From a virus, in the IMG/VR virus record IMGVR_UViG_3300032313_000534, positions 1 to 35,440 of that record: a DNA stretch of 35,440 bases; one strand, 5' to 3'. The stretch's first letter is position 1. Each line of letters opens with the position of its first letter. Shown piece after piece: positions 1 to 6,719 of this stretch. The notes beneath the pieces are model-generated. The model was not told the DNA's origin. It saw nothing but the letters and a program-made list of their open reading frames with translations, and searched no databases. A program made the position numbers and the translations under genes.

Positions 1-2
1 TT

Positions 3-698
3 ACAAAGACTATCACACTACTAACACACATCAAAGATTTCAAGAAAAAACCATTAATTCTTTTTAGTTCAAGTGCAAGTGTCTATGGTAATCCCGTTCA
101 ACTTCCTGTATACGAAGCAGATCCTAAGCGACCAATTAGTCCATACGGTGTTAGCAAACATGTGACCGAAAGATTGTTAAGTGACTATCACGCCGCATAC
201 AATATTCCGAGCGTTTGTTTTAGATATTTTAATGCAGCCGGTGCTGAACCATTCACACACGACCTGGGTCAAGCGCCTGGTGCTAGTCATATTATTGCTA
301 GAATACTAGAAGCCAAATTAGCAAATCGAACATTTGTTCTCAATGGAATTGACTACGACACGCCTGATCGTACTTGTATTAGAGATTATATCCATGTTTG
401 GGACCTTGCTGACGCACATCTTCGTGCAATAGAATGGATGGACAAACAAGAAAACCCATATGCAGCAGTAATGAATCTTGGTACCCAACACGGGATCAGC
501 AATCAAGAAATCATCGACTATGTTGCATTGAATTACGGTGGTGTAGATGTCACTGTTGGCTCAAGACGACCTGGCGATCCGGATCGACTAGTTGCTAATG
601 CAGATGTTGCTTATACTTTATTAAAATGGAAACCCAATTACTCAACCATTGATCAAATTGTCGATAGTGCGTACAAGTGGTATACTCGTGAGCTTTGA
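3..698 (+). CDS. galE: UDP-glucose 4-epimerase-like SDR (C-terminal part, cut by window edge)
   Basis: The frame is open to the left window edge, so the N-terminal Rossmann half is missing and 231 residues remain. The fragment has an SSS-A-S-VYG stretch (fragment residues 22-29), the catalytic Y-x3-K in SPYGVSK (Y48, K52), the RYFNAAGA segment that follows in GalE, and RDYIHVWDLADAH, typical of the GalE C-terminal domain. The family interconverts UDP-hexoses using bound NAD. The GTG at 162 is internal, not a start. The stop overlaps the next gene, a miniature DegT aminotransferase, so both probably serve nucleotide-sugar synthesis for phage or host-surface glycans. Exact sugar specificity (Glc, GlcNAc or other) cannot be read. 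Confidence is high for an extended SDR epimerase, moderate for GalE itself. Confidence 0.88.
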   Translation, partial: TKTITLLTHIKDFKKKPLILFSSSASVYGNPVQLPVYEADPKRPISPYGVSKHVTERLLSDYHAAYNIPSVCFRYFNAAGAEPFTHDLGQAPGASHIIARILEAKLANRTFVLNGIDYDTPDRTCIRDYIHVWDLADAHLRAIEWMDKQENPYAAVMNLGTQHGISNQEIIDYVALNYGGVDVTVGSRRPGDPDRLVANADVAYTLLKWKPNYSTIDQIVDSAYKWYTREL

Positions 699-1275
699 TA
701 CAATACTACAATTTGAACAAGAACTAGCAGCATATACTGGAGCACCGTATGCTATAATGACCGATTGTTGCACTCATGCTATCGAATTGTGCCTTCGATA
801 CAATCAGGTCACACAAACAGCATTTACTGCATTTACCTATTTGAGTATTCCAATGACCATGCATAAGTTGGGTATCATGTATATGCATACCGAAGAAGAA
901 TGGATTGGAGAATATCAATTTCATGGTACCAACATTTGGGATAGCGCACGTAGACTAGAACGTGGTATGTATCGAACAGGACAGATGCAGTGCGTAAGTT
1001 TTGGTCATAATAAGCCTTTACAAATAGGCCACGGTGGTGCTATACTATTAGACAACAAGGAAGCATATGGCATTTTATTACAGCAAAGATACGATGGTAG
1101 AAAGTTGGACTGTAGCCCATGGGAGACGCAACGTGTTTTCAAGGTGGGCTATCATTATCGGCCGTCTATTGAAGATGCAAGGATCGGTTTAGAAAAATTA
1201 AATTCTGTTAACGAACAGCCTAAATATCACGAATATCCGGACTTACGAGATATTACAATTATTGGAGATAACTAA
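688..1275 (+). CDS. Miniature DegT/DnrJ/EryC1-like PLP aminotransferase
   Basis: About 195 residues, roughly half the usual 360-400 of DegT sugar aminotransferases. I chose GTG 688, which overlaps the galE stop; a TTG at 649 would reach 48 bases into galE. The fold landmarks are present: an AxxTGAPYAIMTD-type N-terminal strand with a cysteine- and threonine-rich binding stretch, IWDSAR at the place of the family's EDAAQ aspartate, and SFGHNKPLQIGHGG, where the lysine matches the PLP Schiff-base lysine of the SF-x-x-x-K-x-L-x-x-GxGG motif. The C-terminal domain of the family is essentially absent. The frame is intact and the stop overlaps folE as TAATG, so this looks like a genuine compact form rather than a fresh truncation. 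Substrate unknown; a nucleotide sugar made by the neighbouring epimerase is an inference. Confidence 0.75.
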   Translation: MSFDTILQFEQELAAYTGAPYAIMTDCCTHAIELCLRYNQVTQTAFTAFTYLSIPMTMHKLGIMYMHTEEEWIGEYQFHGTNIWDSARRLERGMYRTGQMQCVSFGHNKPLQIGHGGAILLDNKEAYGILLQQRYDGRKLDCSPWETQRVFKVGYHYRPSIEDARIGLEKLNSVNEQPKYHEYPDLRDITIIGDN

Positions 1276-2039
1276 TGGTTTACGAAAAGATGTACGAAAG
1301 TAATGATGAAACAGCACTAGATGCAATGTCCGGAGACGGTGGGTATAAAGAAGGTCCGTTATACCGCAATATTTTAGCAAGGATGCGTCGCGATAACAAA
1401 CGTCATTGGGCCGGAGATAATATTAGCGATTACATCAACGAAGCAGATAAAAATCGTCTTATTGATGAAGCAACTACAGCATTTGAACAAGTATTAGATA
1501 CACTGCTAATTGATCGCGAAACCGATCCTAACAGTATTGGCACAGCACGTCGCCTGGCTAAAATGTATTTCCACGAATTAATGGCAGGTAGATATGATCC
1601 GACTCCGAACGCAACTGCATTTCCTAATGACACAGCGGGCAAGTACGAAGGCATGCTCGTGGTACGTTCAGAACTCAAGAGTGTTTGCAGTCATCATCAC
1701 CAGCCTGTATCCGGCGTGGCGTATATTGGTATCATTGCTGGTCCCAAACTCATTGGACTCAGTAAGTACACACGAATTGCTCAATGGTGTGCGCGGCGCG
1801 GTACCTTACAAGAAGAACTTTGTATGGACATTGCACGAGAAATTGAATTTGCAACTGGAAGTACAGATGTGGCTGTATACATACAGGCCACCCACGGATG
1901 CTGTGAGAATCGCGGAATTATGGCACATAGTAGTCTCACCCAGACCACAGTATTAAAAGGTGCGTTTAAAGACGATCAAAGCACTAAGAAAGAGTTCTTT
2001 GACAATATTAAACTACAACAGGAATTTGCCCCAAGATAA
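1275..2039 (+). CDS. folE: GTP cyclohydrolase I (FolE)
   Basis: Converts GTP to 7,8-dihydroneopterin triphosphate, the entry step to folate and to 7-deazaguanines. The 254 residues carry the FolE signatures: ELKSVCSHHHQPVSG with zinc ligands C138 and H141, LSKYTRIAQWCARRGTLQEEL (the LSK/RR/QE helix, about 162-181), and ATHGCCENRG, where C209 in H-x-C-x3-RG is the third zinc ligand. The start overlaps the previous stop (TAATG). An N-terminal extension of about 45 residues is longer than in bacterial FolE. With QueD and QueE downstream the enzyme most likely feeds preQ0 synthesis rather than folate alone, although a dihydrofolate reductase is also encoded in this window. Confidence 0.95.
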   Translation: MVYEKMYESNDETALDAMSGDGGYKEGPLYRNILARMRRDNKRHWAGDNISDYINEADKNRLIDEATTAFEQVLDTLLIDRETDPNSIGTARRLAKMYFHELMAGRYDPTPNATAFPNDTAGKYEGMLVVRSELKSVCSHHHQPVSGVAYIGIIAGPKLIGLSKYTRIAQWCARRGTLQEELCMDIAREIEFATGSTDVAVYIQATHGCCENRGIMAHSSLTQTTVLKGAFKDDQSTKKEFFDNIKLQQEFAPR

Positions 2040-2062
2040 AATTATGTAATCGGGTATTTGTA

Positions 2063-2090
2063 TCCTTTAATCTTAAATAGATTAAAAGGA
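2063..2090 (+). promoter_or_regulatory. Hairpin sequestering the Shine-Dalgarno of the 2098 gene
   Basis: TCCTTTAATCT (2063-2073) pairs with AGATTAAAAGGA (2079-2090) to give 11 base pairs with one bulged A (2087) and a five-base loop. The right arm contains the AAGG of the ribosome binding site AAGGAG, which ends five bases before ATG 2098. There is no U-tract, so this is not a normal intrinsic terminator. It could control translation or protect the mRNA 5' end. Confidence 0.6.
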
Positions 2091-2097
2091 GAGAAAA

Positions 2098-2325
2098 ATG
2101 TCTGACGACAATGATGATATTAAAAGTAACTTAGCAAAGTTTAAACCAAAGAAACCTAAAATATCTGTGCCTGCAGAATTTTTAGACGACGCCAAAAGCT
2201 ACGACGACAAAGTTACACTAGTCAAAATTTTAACAGAAAAAGAAATGGGTAGAGTAATGCTAATTGTTAAAAAAATGATAGCTCAAGGTGTCGAAGAAGA
2301 GAAGAAAAAGAAAGGAATCAAATAA
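2098..2325 (+). CDS. Small charged protein, unknown function
   Basis: 75 residues, very rich in lysine, aspartate and glutamate: an acidic N-terminus, a KPKKPKISVP stretch, and an EEEKKKKGIK C-terminus. The centre (FLDDAKSYDDKVTLVKILTEKEMGRVML) reads as amphipathic helix. ATG 2098 has a strong AAGGAG site, but that site lies in a hairpin arm. The stop overlaps the next gene as TAATG. I do not recognise a family. Synteny with small early phage proteins is the only functional hint. Confidence 0.72.
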   Translation: MSDDNDDIKSNLAKFKPKKPKISVPAEFLDDAKSYDDKVTLVKILTEKEMGRVMLIVKKMIAQGVEEEKKKKGIK

Positions 2326-2741
2326 TGGCTGTCTGGAAAGTTTCAACCACACATAAAAAAATGTGCGAAGAGCGTGAACAATGGTTTCACGAAGAAAAAG
2401 GATGGAGCATCGTTCGTACCAATGGTTATCGTTGGGGTACATTCACTGTAGAAACTAACAACGATGAACCGCCAGAAGATATTGATCCTGACAATCCTGA
2501 TGGTATTAACATGTATGACTATTTTAGTGATAATGCCGAAGATGGTGCAGAACTAGATAGTATGGACGATGGATGTTACATGGACTGGGACTGGGATGAG
2601 AGTATGAGCGAAGAAGATCGTGCAGAAGTAGAAGCACTATGGGAAGAAGATTCTTATTCAGGGTTGGAATCAAATGGTTGGTCTAATACTGAAACAGAAG
2701 CGTGGTTATTCGGACCACTTGAAATTACCAAGGAGAGTTGA
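2325..2741 (+). CDS. Strongly acidic phage protein, unknown function
   Basis: 138 residues with 38 Asp/Glu against about 9 Lys/Arg, a net charge near -29. The acid-rich part runs from about residue 46 to 110 (runs such as MDWDWDESMSEEDRAEVE). The N-terminal 40 residues are more ordinary, with several Trp and Gly. It starts by a TAATG overlap with the previous gene and ends next to an AAGGAG site for the following one. No family recognised. Highly acidic small phage proteins are sometimes DNA mimics that block host nucleases or DNA-binding proteins; that is a possibility only, not shown here. Confidence 0.75.
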   Translation: MAVWKVSTTHKKMCEEREQWFHEEKGWSIVRTNGYRWGTFTVETNNDEPPEDIDPDNPDGINMYDYFSDNAEDGAELDSMDDGCYMDWDWDESMSEEDRAEVEALWEEDSYSGLESNGWSNTETEAWLFGPLEITKES

Positions 2742-2743
2742 AA

Positions 2744-2932
2744 ATGAAAATCGAAAATAAGCTAACCAAAATTAGCGATAGTTTTACAGTAAACATGTAC
2801 GATAATGGTTTCATGTTTGAAGCTAGCGGTCGTGATTCAGAAGGTGATTGGACCAGTGCCAAAATCTTATGCAATAATCTAGATGAATTGGTTCAATTGA
2901 TCAAAGAAGCAAGTGCAATGGAAAGAGACTAA
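2744..2932 (+). CDS. Small conserved-type phage protein, unknown
   Basis: 62 residues from ATG 2744. AAGGAG at 2730-2735 is correctly spaced for this ATG, whereas the in-frame TTG at 2738 is too close. The sequence has an N-terminal beta-like half (FTVNMYDNGFMFEASGRD) and a C-terminal helix (DELVQLIKEASAM). This resembles the small single-domain proteins seen throughout the window. No function can be assigned. Confidence 0.7.
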   Translation: MKIENKLTKISDSFTVNMYDNGFMFEASGRDSEGDWTSAKILCNNLDELVQLIKEASAMERD

Positions 2933-2935
2933 CAA

Positions 2936-3484
2936 GTGAAACAGCTAATCATTACAGATCAAGAGTTTAAAGGTTTAGTTTCTAAATTATGCAGAGATAT
3001 TACTAACAGTGACTGGAAACCTGACTATGTGGTAGGACTCACTCGAGGAGGTTTACAACCTGCTGTAATGATTAGTCATTATTTTGGAATACCTTGCGAA
3101 ACACTGAAAGTGAGTTTGCGAGACGGCGATGAATCCGAAAGTAACTTATGGATGGCAGAACAAGCTTTTGGCTATGTGCCGGAAAGTGATCGAGGGGATT
3201 CTGGCACACAAACCGATCCTGCCTATCGTAAGAACATTCTGATAGTTGACGATATCAACGACACAGGCGCTACCTTGCAATGGATAAAACAAGATTGGAC
3301 GTCAGGATGTTTGCCCAATCATGCTGCATGGCCGGCTGTCTGGAATCGTAATGTAAGATTTGCTGTTGTAGTTAATAACAGTAGTAGCAATTACAAAGAT
3401 GTTGATTATTCTGCAATGGATATTAATAAACAGGAAGATCCGTGTTGGGTAGTGTTTCCTTGGGAATCATGGTGGTCGCGGTGA
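2936..3484 (+). CDS. Type I phosphoribosyltransferase
   Basis: 182 residues starting at GTG 2936, three bases after the previous stop. The PRPP-binding motif ILIVDDINDTGATL (about 102-115) is the classic V-V-D-D-x-x-x-T-G loop. An upstream VVGLTRGGLQPAVMIS stretch matches the PPi-loop RGG region. The family transfers ribose-5-phosphate from PRPP to a base (Gpt/Hpt-like enzymes act on guanine, hypoxanthine or xanthine). The C-terminus is Trp-rich (CWVVFPWESWW), as in Gpt-type hoods. In this context it could salvage purines or a 7-deazapurine base; the latter is speculation. The stop overlaps the next gene as GTGA. Confidence 0.85.
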   Translation: MKQLIITDQEFKGLVSKLCRDITNSDWKPDYVVGLTRGGLQPAVMISHYFGIPCETLKVSLRDGDESESNLWMAEQAFGYVPESDRGDSGTQTDPAYRKNILIVDDINDTGATLQWIKQDWTSGCLPNHAAWPAVWNRNVRFAVVVNNSSSNYKDVDYSAMDINKQEDPCWVVFPWESWWSR

Positions 3485-3819
3485 TAGCACTACCACCAGG
3501 TTGTACTGTAACTTATAATATATGGATTGATGTTGATTATCTAACCGATGAAATGGTTGAGTGGTACGCAATGATCGGCGGAGTTGTTTGGAAAGACAAA
3601 TGGTACGATATGCGTGGTCGAGAACAATCTGTAAACTATGTAAGTTATGGCAAAGGCAAACGTTGTCATCATCATCATAATGGTGCAGGCGGAACTAAAC
3701 TGCATTTTCATGGTGATGATGCCAGTACCGCCAGCGTGTTCATTATGAAATTTTTTGAACACGTTACTGACAATAATTTAAAGACACAGATGGAACGAGT
3801 AGAGTATAGTGCCACATAA
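3481..3819 (+). CDS. Hypothetical protein with His cluster
   Basis: 112 residues from GTG 3481, which overlaps the previous stop in the GTGA pattern used repeatedly in this window. Upstream alternatives (ATG 3469, TTG 3442) would lie deeper inside the phosphoribosyltransferase. Visible features are an N-terminal beta-rich segment (CTVTYNIWIDVDYL), a KGKRCHHHH run followed by H-F-H-G-D-D, and a C-terminal helical part (ASVFIMKFFEHV). The histidines could bind metal, but I recognise no family. Confidence 0.65.
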   Translation: MIALPPGCTVTYNIWIDVDYLTDEMVEWYAMIGGVVWKDKWYDMRGREQSVNYVSYGKGKRCHHHHNGAGGTKLHFHGDDASTASVFIMKFFEHVTDNNLKTQMERVEYSAT

Positions 3820-3822
3820 ATA
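3815..3822 (+). promoter_or_regulatory. T4-late-type promoter motif CATAAATA
   Basis: CATAAATA, 7 of 8 matches to the T4 late promoter TATAAATA. It lies at the end of the 3481 gene and only a few bases before the short ORF at 3828, so a transcript from it would begin inside that ORF. Tentative. Confidence 0.25.
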
Positions 3823-3827
3823 GTTGT

Positions 3828-4004
3828 ATGTGGACTATTGTTATCATGTTACATGCTGTTTCGCCCAATGTGCCGCCGCCAAAAGGCACAATCAGTTTCG
3901 TAACAAACAATATTCAAGAATGTCATGCTATGAGAGATACAATAGTACGCAATTGGGAATCAAAACAGTATCGTGTCACAGCAAACTGTATTCCGCACAA
4001 ATAA
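3828..4004 (+). CDS. Short two-cysteine protein, probably exported or membrane-anchored
   Basis: 58 residues from ATG 3828 to TAA 4004. I prefer this frame to the overlapping TTG frame at 3824-4093: it starts with ATG, has a hydrophobic leader-like N-terminus (WTIVIMLHAV), and ends in a cysteine pattern (QECHAMRD followed by YRVTANC). The other frame is cysteine- and serine-rich without any recognisable order. The pattern of a hydrophobic start, a C-x3-R helix and a terminal Y-x-(x)-C strand recurs in the ORF at 10820-11050. Function unknown; a small periplasmic or envelope protein is inferred. Confidence 0.62.
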   Translation: MWTIVIMLHAVSPNVPPPKGTISFVTNNIQECHAMRDTIVRNWESKQYRVTANCIPHK

Positions 4005-4008
4005 ACAA

Positions 4009-4016
4009 TATAAATA
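4009..4016 (+). promoter_or_regulatory. T4-late-type promoter motif TATAAATA
   Basis: Perfect match to the T4 late promoter octamer, in the intergenic gap before queD. A start about 12 bases downstream would give a leader of roughly 75 bases to the queD TTG. Functional assignment is inferred from the T4 model only. Confidence 0.4.
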
Positions 4017-4053
4017 TCATTCTACACAGCGGCCTTTCTGGCATTCATCCCGC

Positions 4054-4083
4054 TTTACAAATTCTGCAAGCCTATGCTAAAAT
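4054..4083 (+). promoter_or_regulatory. Sigma70-like extended -10 promoter for queD
   Basis: TTTACA (4054-4059), 18-base spacer, TAAAAT (4078-4083) preceded by TGC, an extended -10 element. Transcription would begin near 4090, just before the AGGAG ribosome binding site (4092-4096) of queD. Confidence 0.5.
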
Positions 4084-4103
4084 CTTAACATAGGAGAAAC
4101 AAA

Positions 4104-4553
4104 TTGGCAAAGTATTACTCAACAAAACATTACGGACACAACATTGGTCTAAGTGCTGTGTTTAGACAGCCTAATGCAGATCACAGTCACTGTCATTTGC
4201 TACACGGTTACAGTCTAGCGTTCACATTTACATTTGGCTGTGACACATTAGACAACAAGAACTGGGCAGTGGACTTTGGCGGACTCAAATTGCTCAAGGC
4301 ATGGCTAGAAGACAAGTTTGATCATAAGTTGGCTTTAGACAAGGCAGATCCACATCTGGCCAAGTTCCAAGAACTAGAAGCATTAGATCTAGCAGAGATT
4401 AGAATATTTGATGGTGTTGGTGCAGAGAAATTTGCCGAACATGCTTTTGTGTTTGCTGATGCTTTGATTAGAGAAAAGACCAATAATCGTTGCTATTGCG
4501 TTCGGGTAGAATGTGCTGAACATGGTGCCAACTCAGCTATCTACGAAGGTTAA
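4104..4553 (+). CDS. queD: 6-carboxy-5,6,7,8-tetrahydropterin synthase-like (QueD), divergent metal site
   Basis: 149 residues, starting at TTG 4104 behind a strong AGGAG. QueD converts dihydroneopterin triphosphate to carboxytetrahydropterin, the second step to preQ0. The family framework is clear: catalytic C30 in HSHCHLLHGY, WAVDFGGLK (the conserved DF-x-x-LK), FDHKLALD with D73-H74, and a C-terminal VRVEC with E136. Two of the three canonical zinc histidines differ: the first is F20 (AVFRQP against AAHRLP in E. coli QueD) and the HGH pair reads HGY (Y36). H12, H27, H29 or H31 may replace them. Position between FolE and QueE supports the role. Confidence 0.88.
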   Translation: MAKYYSTKHYGHNIGLSAVFRQPNADHSHCHLLHGYSLAFTFTFGCDTLDNKNWAVDFGGLKLLKAWLEDKFDHKLALDKADPHLAKFQELEALDLAEIRIFDGVGAEKFAEHAFVFADALIREKTNNRCYCVRVECAEHGANSAIYEG

Positions 4554-4555
4554 TA

Positions 4556-4792
4556 ATGAACGATCGAATTAAACAATTTGCCGAACAGGCTGGACTTAAA
4601 CTTCCTGTTGATACCGAATACAATGGTCACATATATCGTCATGCTTTGGAGAAGTTTGCCAAGTTGATTGTTCAGGATTGCATCAAAATAATGCACACAA
4701 ACGAAACAATCCCTGAAGGATTTTTTTATGCAAAGCCTGCACACGTACACGAACTAACAATCAAACAACATTTTGGATTAAACGATGAGTAA
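4556..4792 (+). CDS. Small conserved phage protein, unknown
   Basis: 78 residues, ATG 4556, two bases after the queD stop; the C-terminus overlaps queE by eight bases. It is helical, with LEKFAKLIVQDCIKIM in the middle and an acidic IKQHFGLNDE end. This arrangement (LEKFAxLIVxxC, then IKxHFG) is one I associate with a widespread but uncharacterised small protein of T4-like and other marine phages. Its lodging inside the queD-queE pair suggests co-transcription, not necessarily co-function. Confidence 0.75.
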   Translation: MNDRIKQFAEQAGLKLPVDTEYNGHIYRHALEKFAKLIVQDCIKIMHTNETIPEGFFYAKPAHVHELTIKQHFGLNDE

Positions 4793-5642
4793 ATTAAAAA
4801 TAGCAGAATTATTTTATAGCATACAAGGAGAAGGACGTTTTATGGGTGTTCCTTCCGTTTTCTTACGTACATTTGGTTGTAACTTTAAATGTGCAGGATT
4901 TGGTATGCCAAAAGGTGAGATAAGTATTGCGGCAGATGATATTGCATACACACATGCCAATATTGAATCTTTTATGAAGTATGAAGAACTTCCTTTGGTT
5001 TCTACAGGGTGCGATAGTTATGCCAGTTGGCATCCTGCATTTAAAGATCTAAGTCCTATGTTAACTGTAGATGCTATTGTAGATAGAATTATGGAACTTT
5101 TACCTTATCATAAATGGCACAGCGAGCATCTTGTTATCACAGGTGGGGAACCATTGCTAGGATGGCAACGTGCTTATCCAGATTTGTTAAGTCACGATAA
5201 AATGAAAAAATTAAAAGATCTAACATTTGAAACAAACGGTACTCAATCTATTGACAAAGAATTTAGGAAGTATTTAGAAAAATGGACTAATAAAAAAGGA
5301 TATCACAATTTAACCTTTAGTGTTAGTACTAAATTAAGTATTAGTGGAGAGAAACGAGAAGAAGCTATTCGTCCGGACATTATTTGCGAGTATCAAGAAT
5401 TAGGACATACATATCTCAAATTTGTAGTAGCAACAGAAGAAGATGTTAACGAAGCATTAGAAGTTATAAAATTGTACGAAGATGAAGGATTCGAAGGACA
5501 TGTATATTTCATGCCAGTGGGTGGAGTAGAAAATGTCTATGCTATGAATAATAAGAATGTAGCACTATTAGCAATGAAACATGGCTTAAGATACAGCGAT
5601 AGATTGCAAGTGCCGTTATTTAAAAATGAATGGGGAACCTAA
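4785..5642 (+). CDS. queE: 7-carboxy-7-deazaguanine synthase (QueE), phage-type radical SAM
   Basis: 285 residues. QueE turns carboxytetrahydropterin into 7-carboxy-7-deazaguanine using SAM and a [4Fe-4S] cluster. Family landmarks: IAELFYSIQGEG at the N-terminus, PSVFLRTFGC, HLVITGGEPLL (the radical SAM GGEP motif), TFETNGTQ, and a C-terminal HVYFMPVGG. The cluster cysteines are unusual: C32-x3-C36 is present but the third cysteine of CxxxCxxC is Phe39. The next cysteine is C76 in VSTGCDSYASW, about 40 residues later. The intervening segment is an insertion relative to cellular QueE. The start overlaps the small gene before it. The next step, QueC, is not in the window. Confidence 0.9.
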   Translation: MSKLKIAELFYSIQGEGRFMGVPSVFLRTFGCNFKCAGFGMPKGEISIAADDIAYTHANIESFMKYEELPLVSTGCDSYASWHPAFKDLSPMLTVDAIVDRIMELLPYHKWHSEHLVITGGEPLLGWQRAYPDLLSHDKMKKLKDLTFETNGTQSIDKEFRKYLEKWTNKKGYHNLTFSVSTKLSISGEKREEAIRPDIICEYQELGHTYLKFVVATEEDVNEALEVIKLYEDEGFEGHVYFMPVGGVENVYAMNNKNVALLAMKHGLRYSDRLQVPLFKNEWGT

Positions 5643-6025
5643 TGTTTGATTGGCTAAAAAAGAAACCAGAAATAAAAGCAAAGTCTGAACCAAAACCCAA
5701 GAAAAAATCAGCCAAAGAGTTAGCTACTGAGGCCGGCGAACCTTACATCAGTGTGGTCAGTGTAGAACTTGATCCCGATGATGTAGGTAACGGTGCCTTT
5801 GAGCTCGACTGGAATGAAGTTTTTGTTTCAAGATTGGTCAAGGCGGGCTATATGCAAAAAAAAGATGATACTGATGCAGAAATTGTGGATCGGTGGTTTC
5901 AAAGTATTTGTCGTAACGTACTAAATGAAAACTTCGAACAGTGGGAAGCTAATCAACCGGTTGATACCAGACCGCGGCGTGTTGATAGAAACGATTTAGG
6001 TAATGGAAGAACCGAAATATCGTGA
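5642..6025 (+). CDS. Conserved phage protein, unknown
   Basis: 127 residues from ATG 5642, which overlaps the queE stop by one base; an in-frame ATG at 5630 would sit inside queE. A lysine-rich N-terminal tail (about 5-30, KKKPEIKAK then KPKKKSAKELA) precedes a globular part: EPYISVVSVELDPDDVGNG, FELDWNEVFV and EIVDRWFQSICRNVL. I recognise this as a conserved T4-like/marine phage hypothetical, without known function. It ends by a GTGA overlap with the SGNH gene. Confidence 0.78.
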   Translation: MFDWLKKKPEIKAKSEPKPKKKSAKELATEAGEPYISVVSVELDPDDVGNGAFELDWNEVFVSRLVKAGYMQKKDDTDAEIVDRWFQSICRNVLNENFEQWEANQPVDTRPRRVDRNDLGNGRTEIS

Positions 6026-6702
6026 TTTTATATGTAAACGGTGACAGCCATAGTGCTGGTGCAGAAGCAGTCAACAGCTATTGCTTTGCCGAGGACGATC
6101 CCTTGTATTATTCGTTAGGAAGAATACCTCATCCTGATAACGAACGTGCCAGTTATGGTTGCAACATTGCCAACGAACTGTTTGCTGTGTTACATTGTGA
6201 TGCTGAATCAGCCAGTTCAAATGCTAGAATTATAAGAACTACAAAAAAATATCTTGAAGATATCAAACCTGATGCAATTGTAATTGGATGGAGTACTTGG
6301 GAAAGGCAAGAATGGTTATACAACGGTATTTATTGGCAAGTGAACGCCGGAGGTATAGGGCACGACTGGCCTGAATCTGTTAAAGAACGATATCAAGAAT
6401 ATATTGCTAATCTAGATTGGAATGCGTCTGCTGCTGATGCTCACGATCAAATTTTTGAGTTACACACAGAACTTTCCGATTTAAAAATACCGCATTTGTT
6501 TTTTAATACCTATAGCAATTTTAGCAATCAAATAACAAAAATTTGGAATGAGTCGTATATTGAGCCATATGATCCTGGCATGACTTACTGGCATTATCTT
6601 ACCAATTTAGGGTTCAAATCAAATCCGTCATATCATTTTGGCGCCGATGCTCATAGAAAATGGGCAGAATTTCTTATGCCGCACTTGACACGATTATTAT
6701 AA
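6022..6702 (+). CDS. SGNH-hydrolase-like protein (paralogue 1)
   Basis: 226 residues, GTG 6022 overlapping the previous stop. Block I is YVNGDSHSAGAEA with Ser9 as candidate nucleophile. A block-III-like Asn is in SASSNARI. The C-terminal FGADAHRKWAEFL gives the Asp/His pair of block V. The signature W-S-x3-R-x-E-W (WSTWERQEW) recurs in three further SGNH-like genes on the other strand (27318, 28014, 31185). SGNH enzymes are esterases or acyltransferases, often acting on sugar O-acyl groups. No signal peptide is seen, so cytoplasmic action or incorporation into virions is more likely than export. The 3' end contains a promoter -35 for the next gene. Confidence 0.75.
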   Translation: MILYVNGDSHSAGAEAVNSYCFAEDDPLYYSLGRIPHPDNERASYGCNIANELFAVLHCDAESASSNARIIRTTKKYLEDIKPDAIVIGWSTWERQEWLYNGIYWQVNAGGIGHDWPESVKERYQEYIANLDWNASAADAHDQIFELHTELSDLKIPHLFFNTYSNFSNQITKIWNESYIEPYDPGMTYWHYLTNLGFKSNPSYHFGADAHRKWAEFLMPHLTRLL

Positions 6703-6713
6703 TATGCTAATAT
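6685..6713 (+). promoter_or_regulatory. Sigma70-type promoter giving a probably leaderless nuclease mRNA
   Basis: TTGACA (6685-6690, perfect -35), 17-base spacer, TAATAT (6708-6713) preceded by TGC (extended -10). The expected start, seven bases after the -10, coincides with A of ATG 6720. No Shine-Dalgarno precedes this ATG. Confidence 0.55.
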
Positions 6714-6719
6714 TACTAC

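Noticed and set aside
649-687. Upstream TTG start for the miniature DegT protein
   Set aside because: It would add 13 residues encoded inside the galE 3' end, with no ribosome site. GTG 688 overlapping the galE stop fits the local pattern.
3824-4093. 89-residue TTG-start ORF rich in Cys and Ser
   Set aside because: It overlaps an ATG-start 58-residue ORF in another frame with a plausible leader and ordered cysteine pattern, and its 3' part runs through promoter and late-motif sequence before queD.
2040-4103. Possible preQ1 riboswitch before folE, small ORFs or queD
   Set aside because: Checked for the short C-rich preQ1-I fold and the A-rich tail; the gaps contain only a plain hairpin, promoter elements and late-type motifs.
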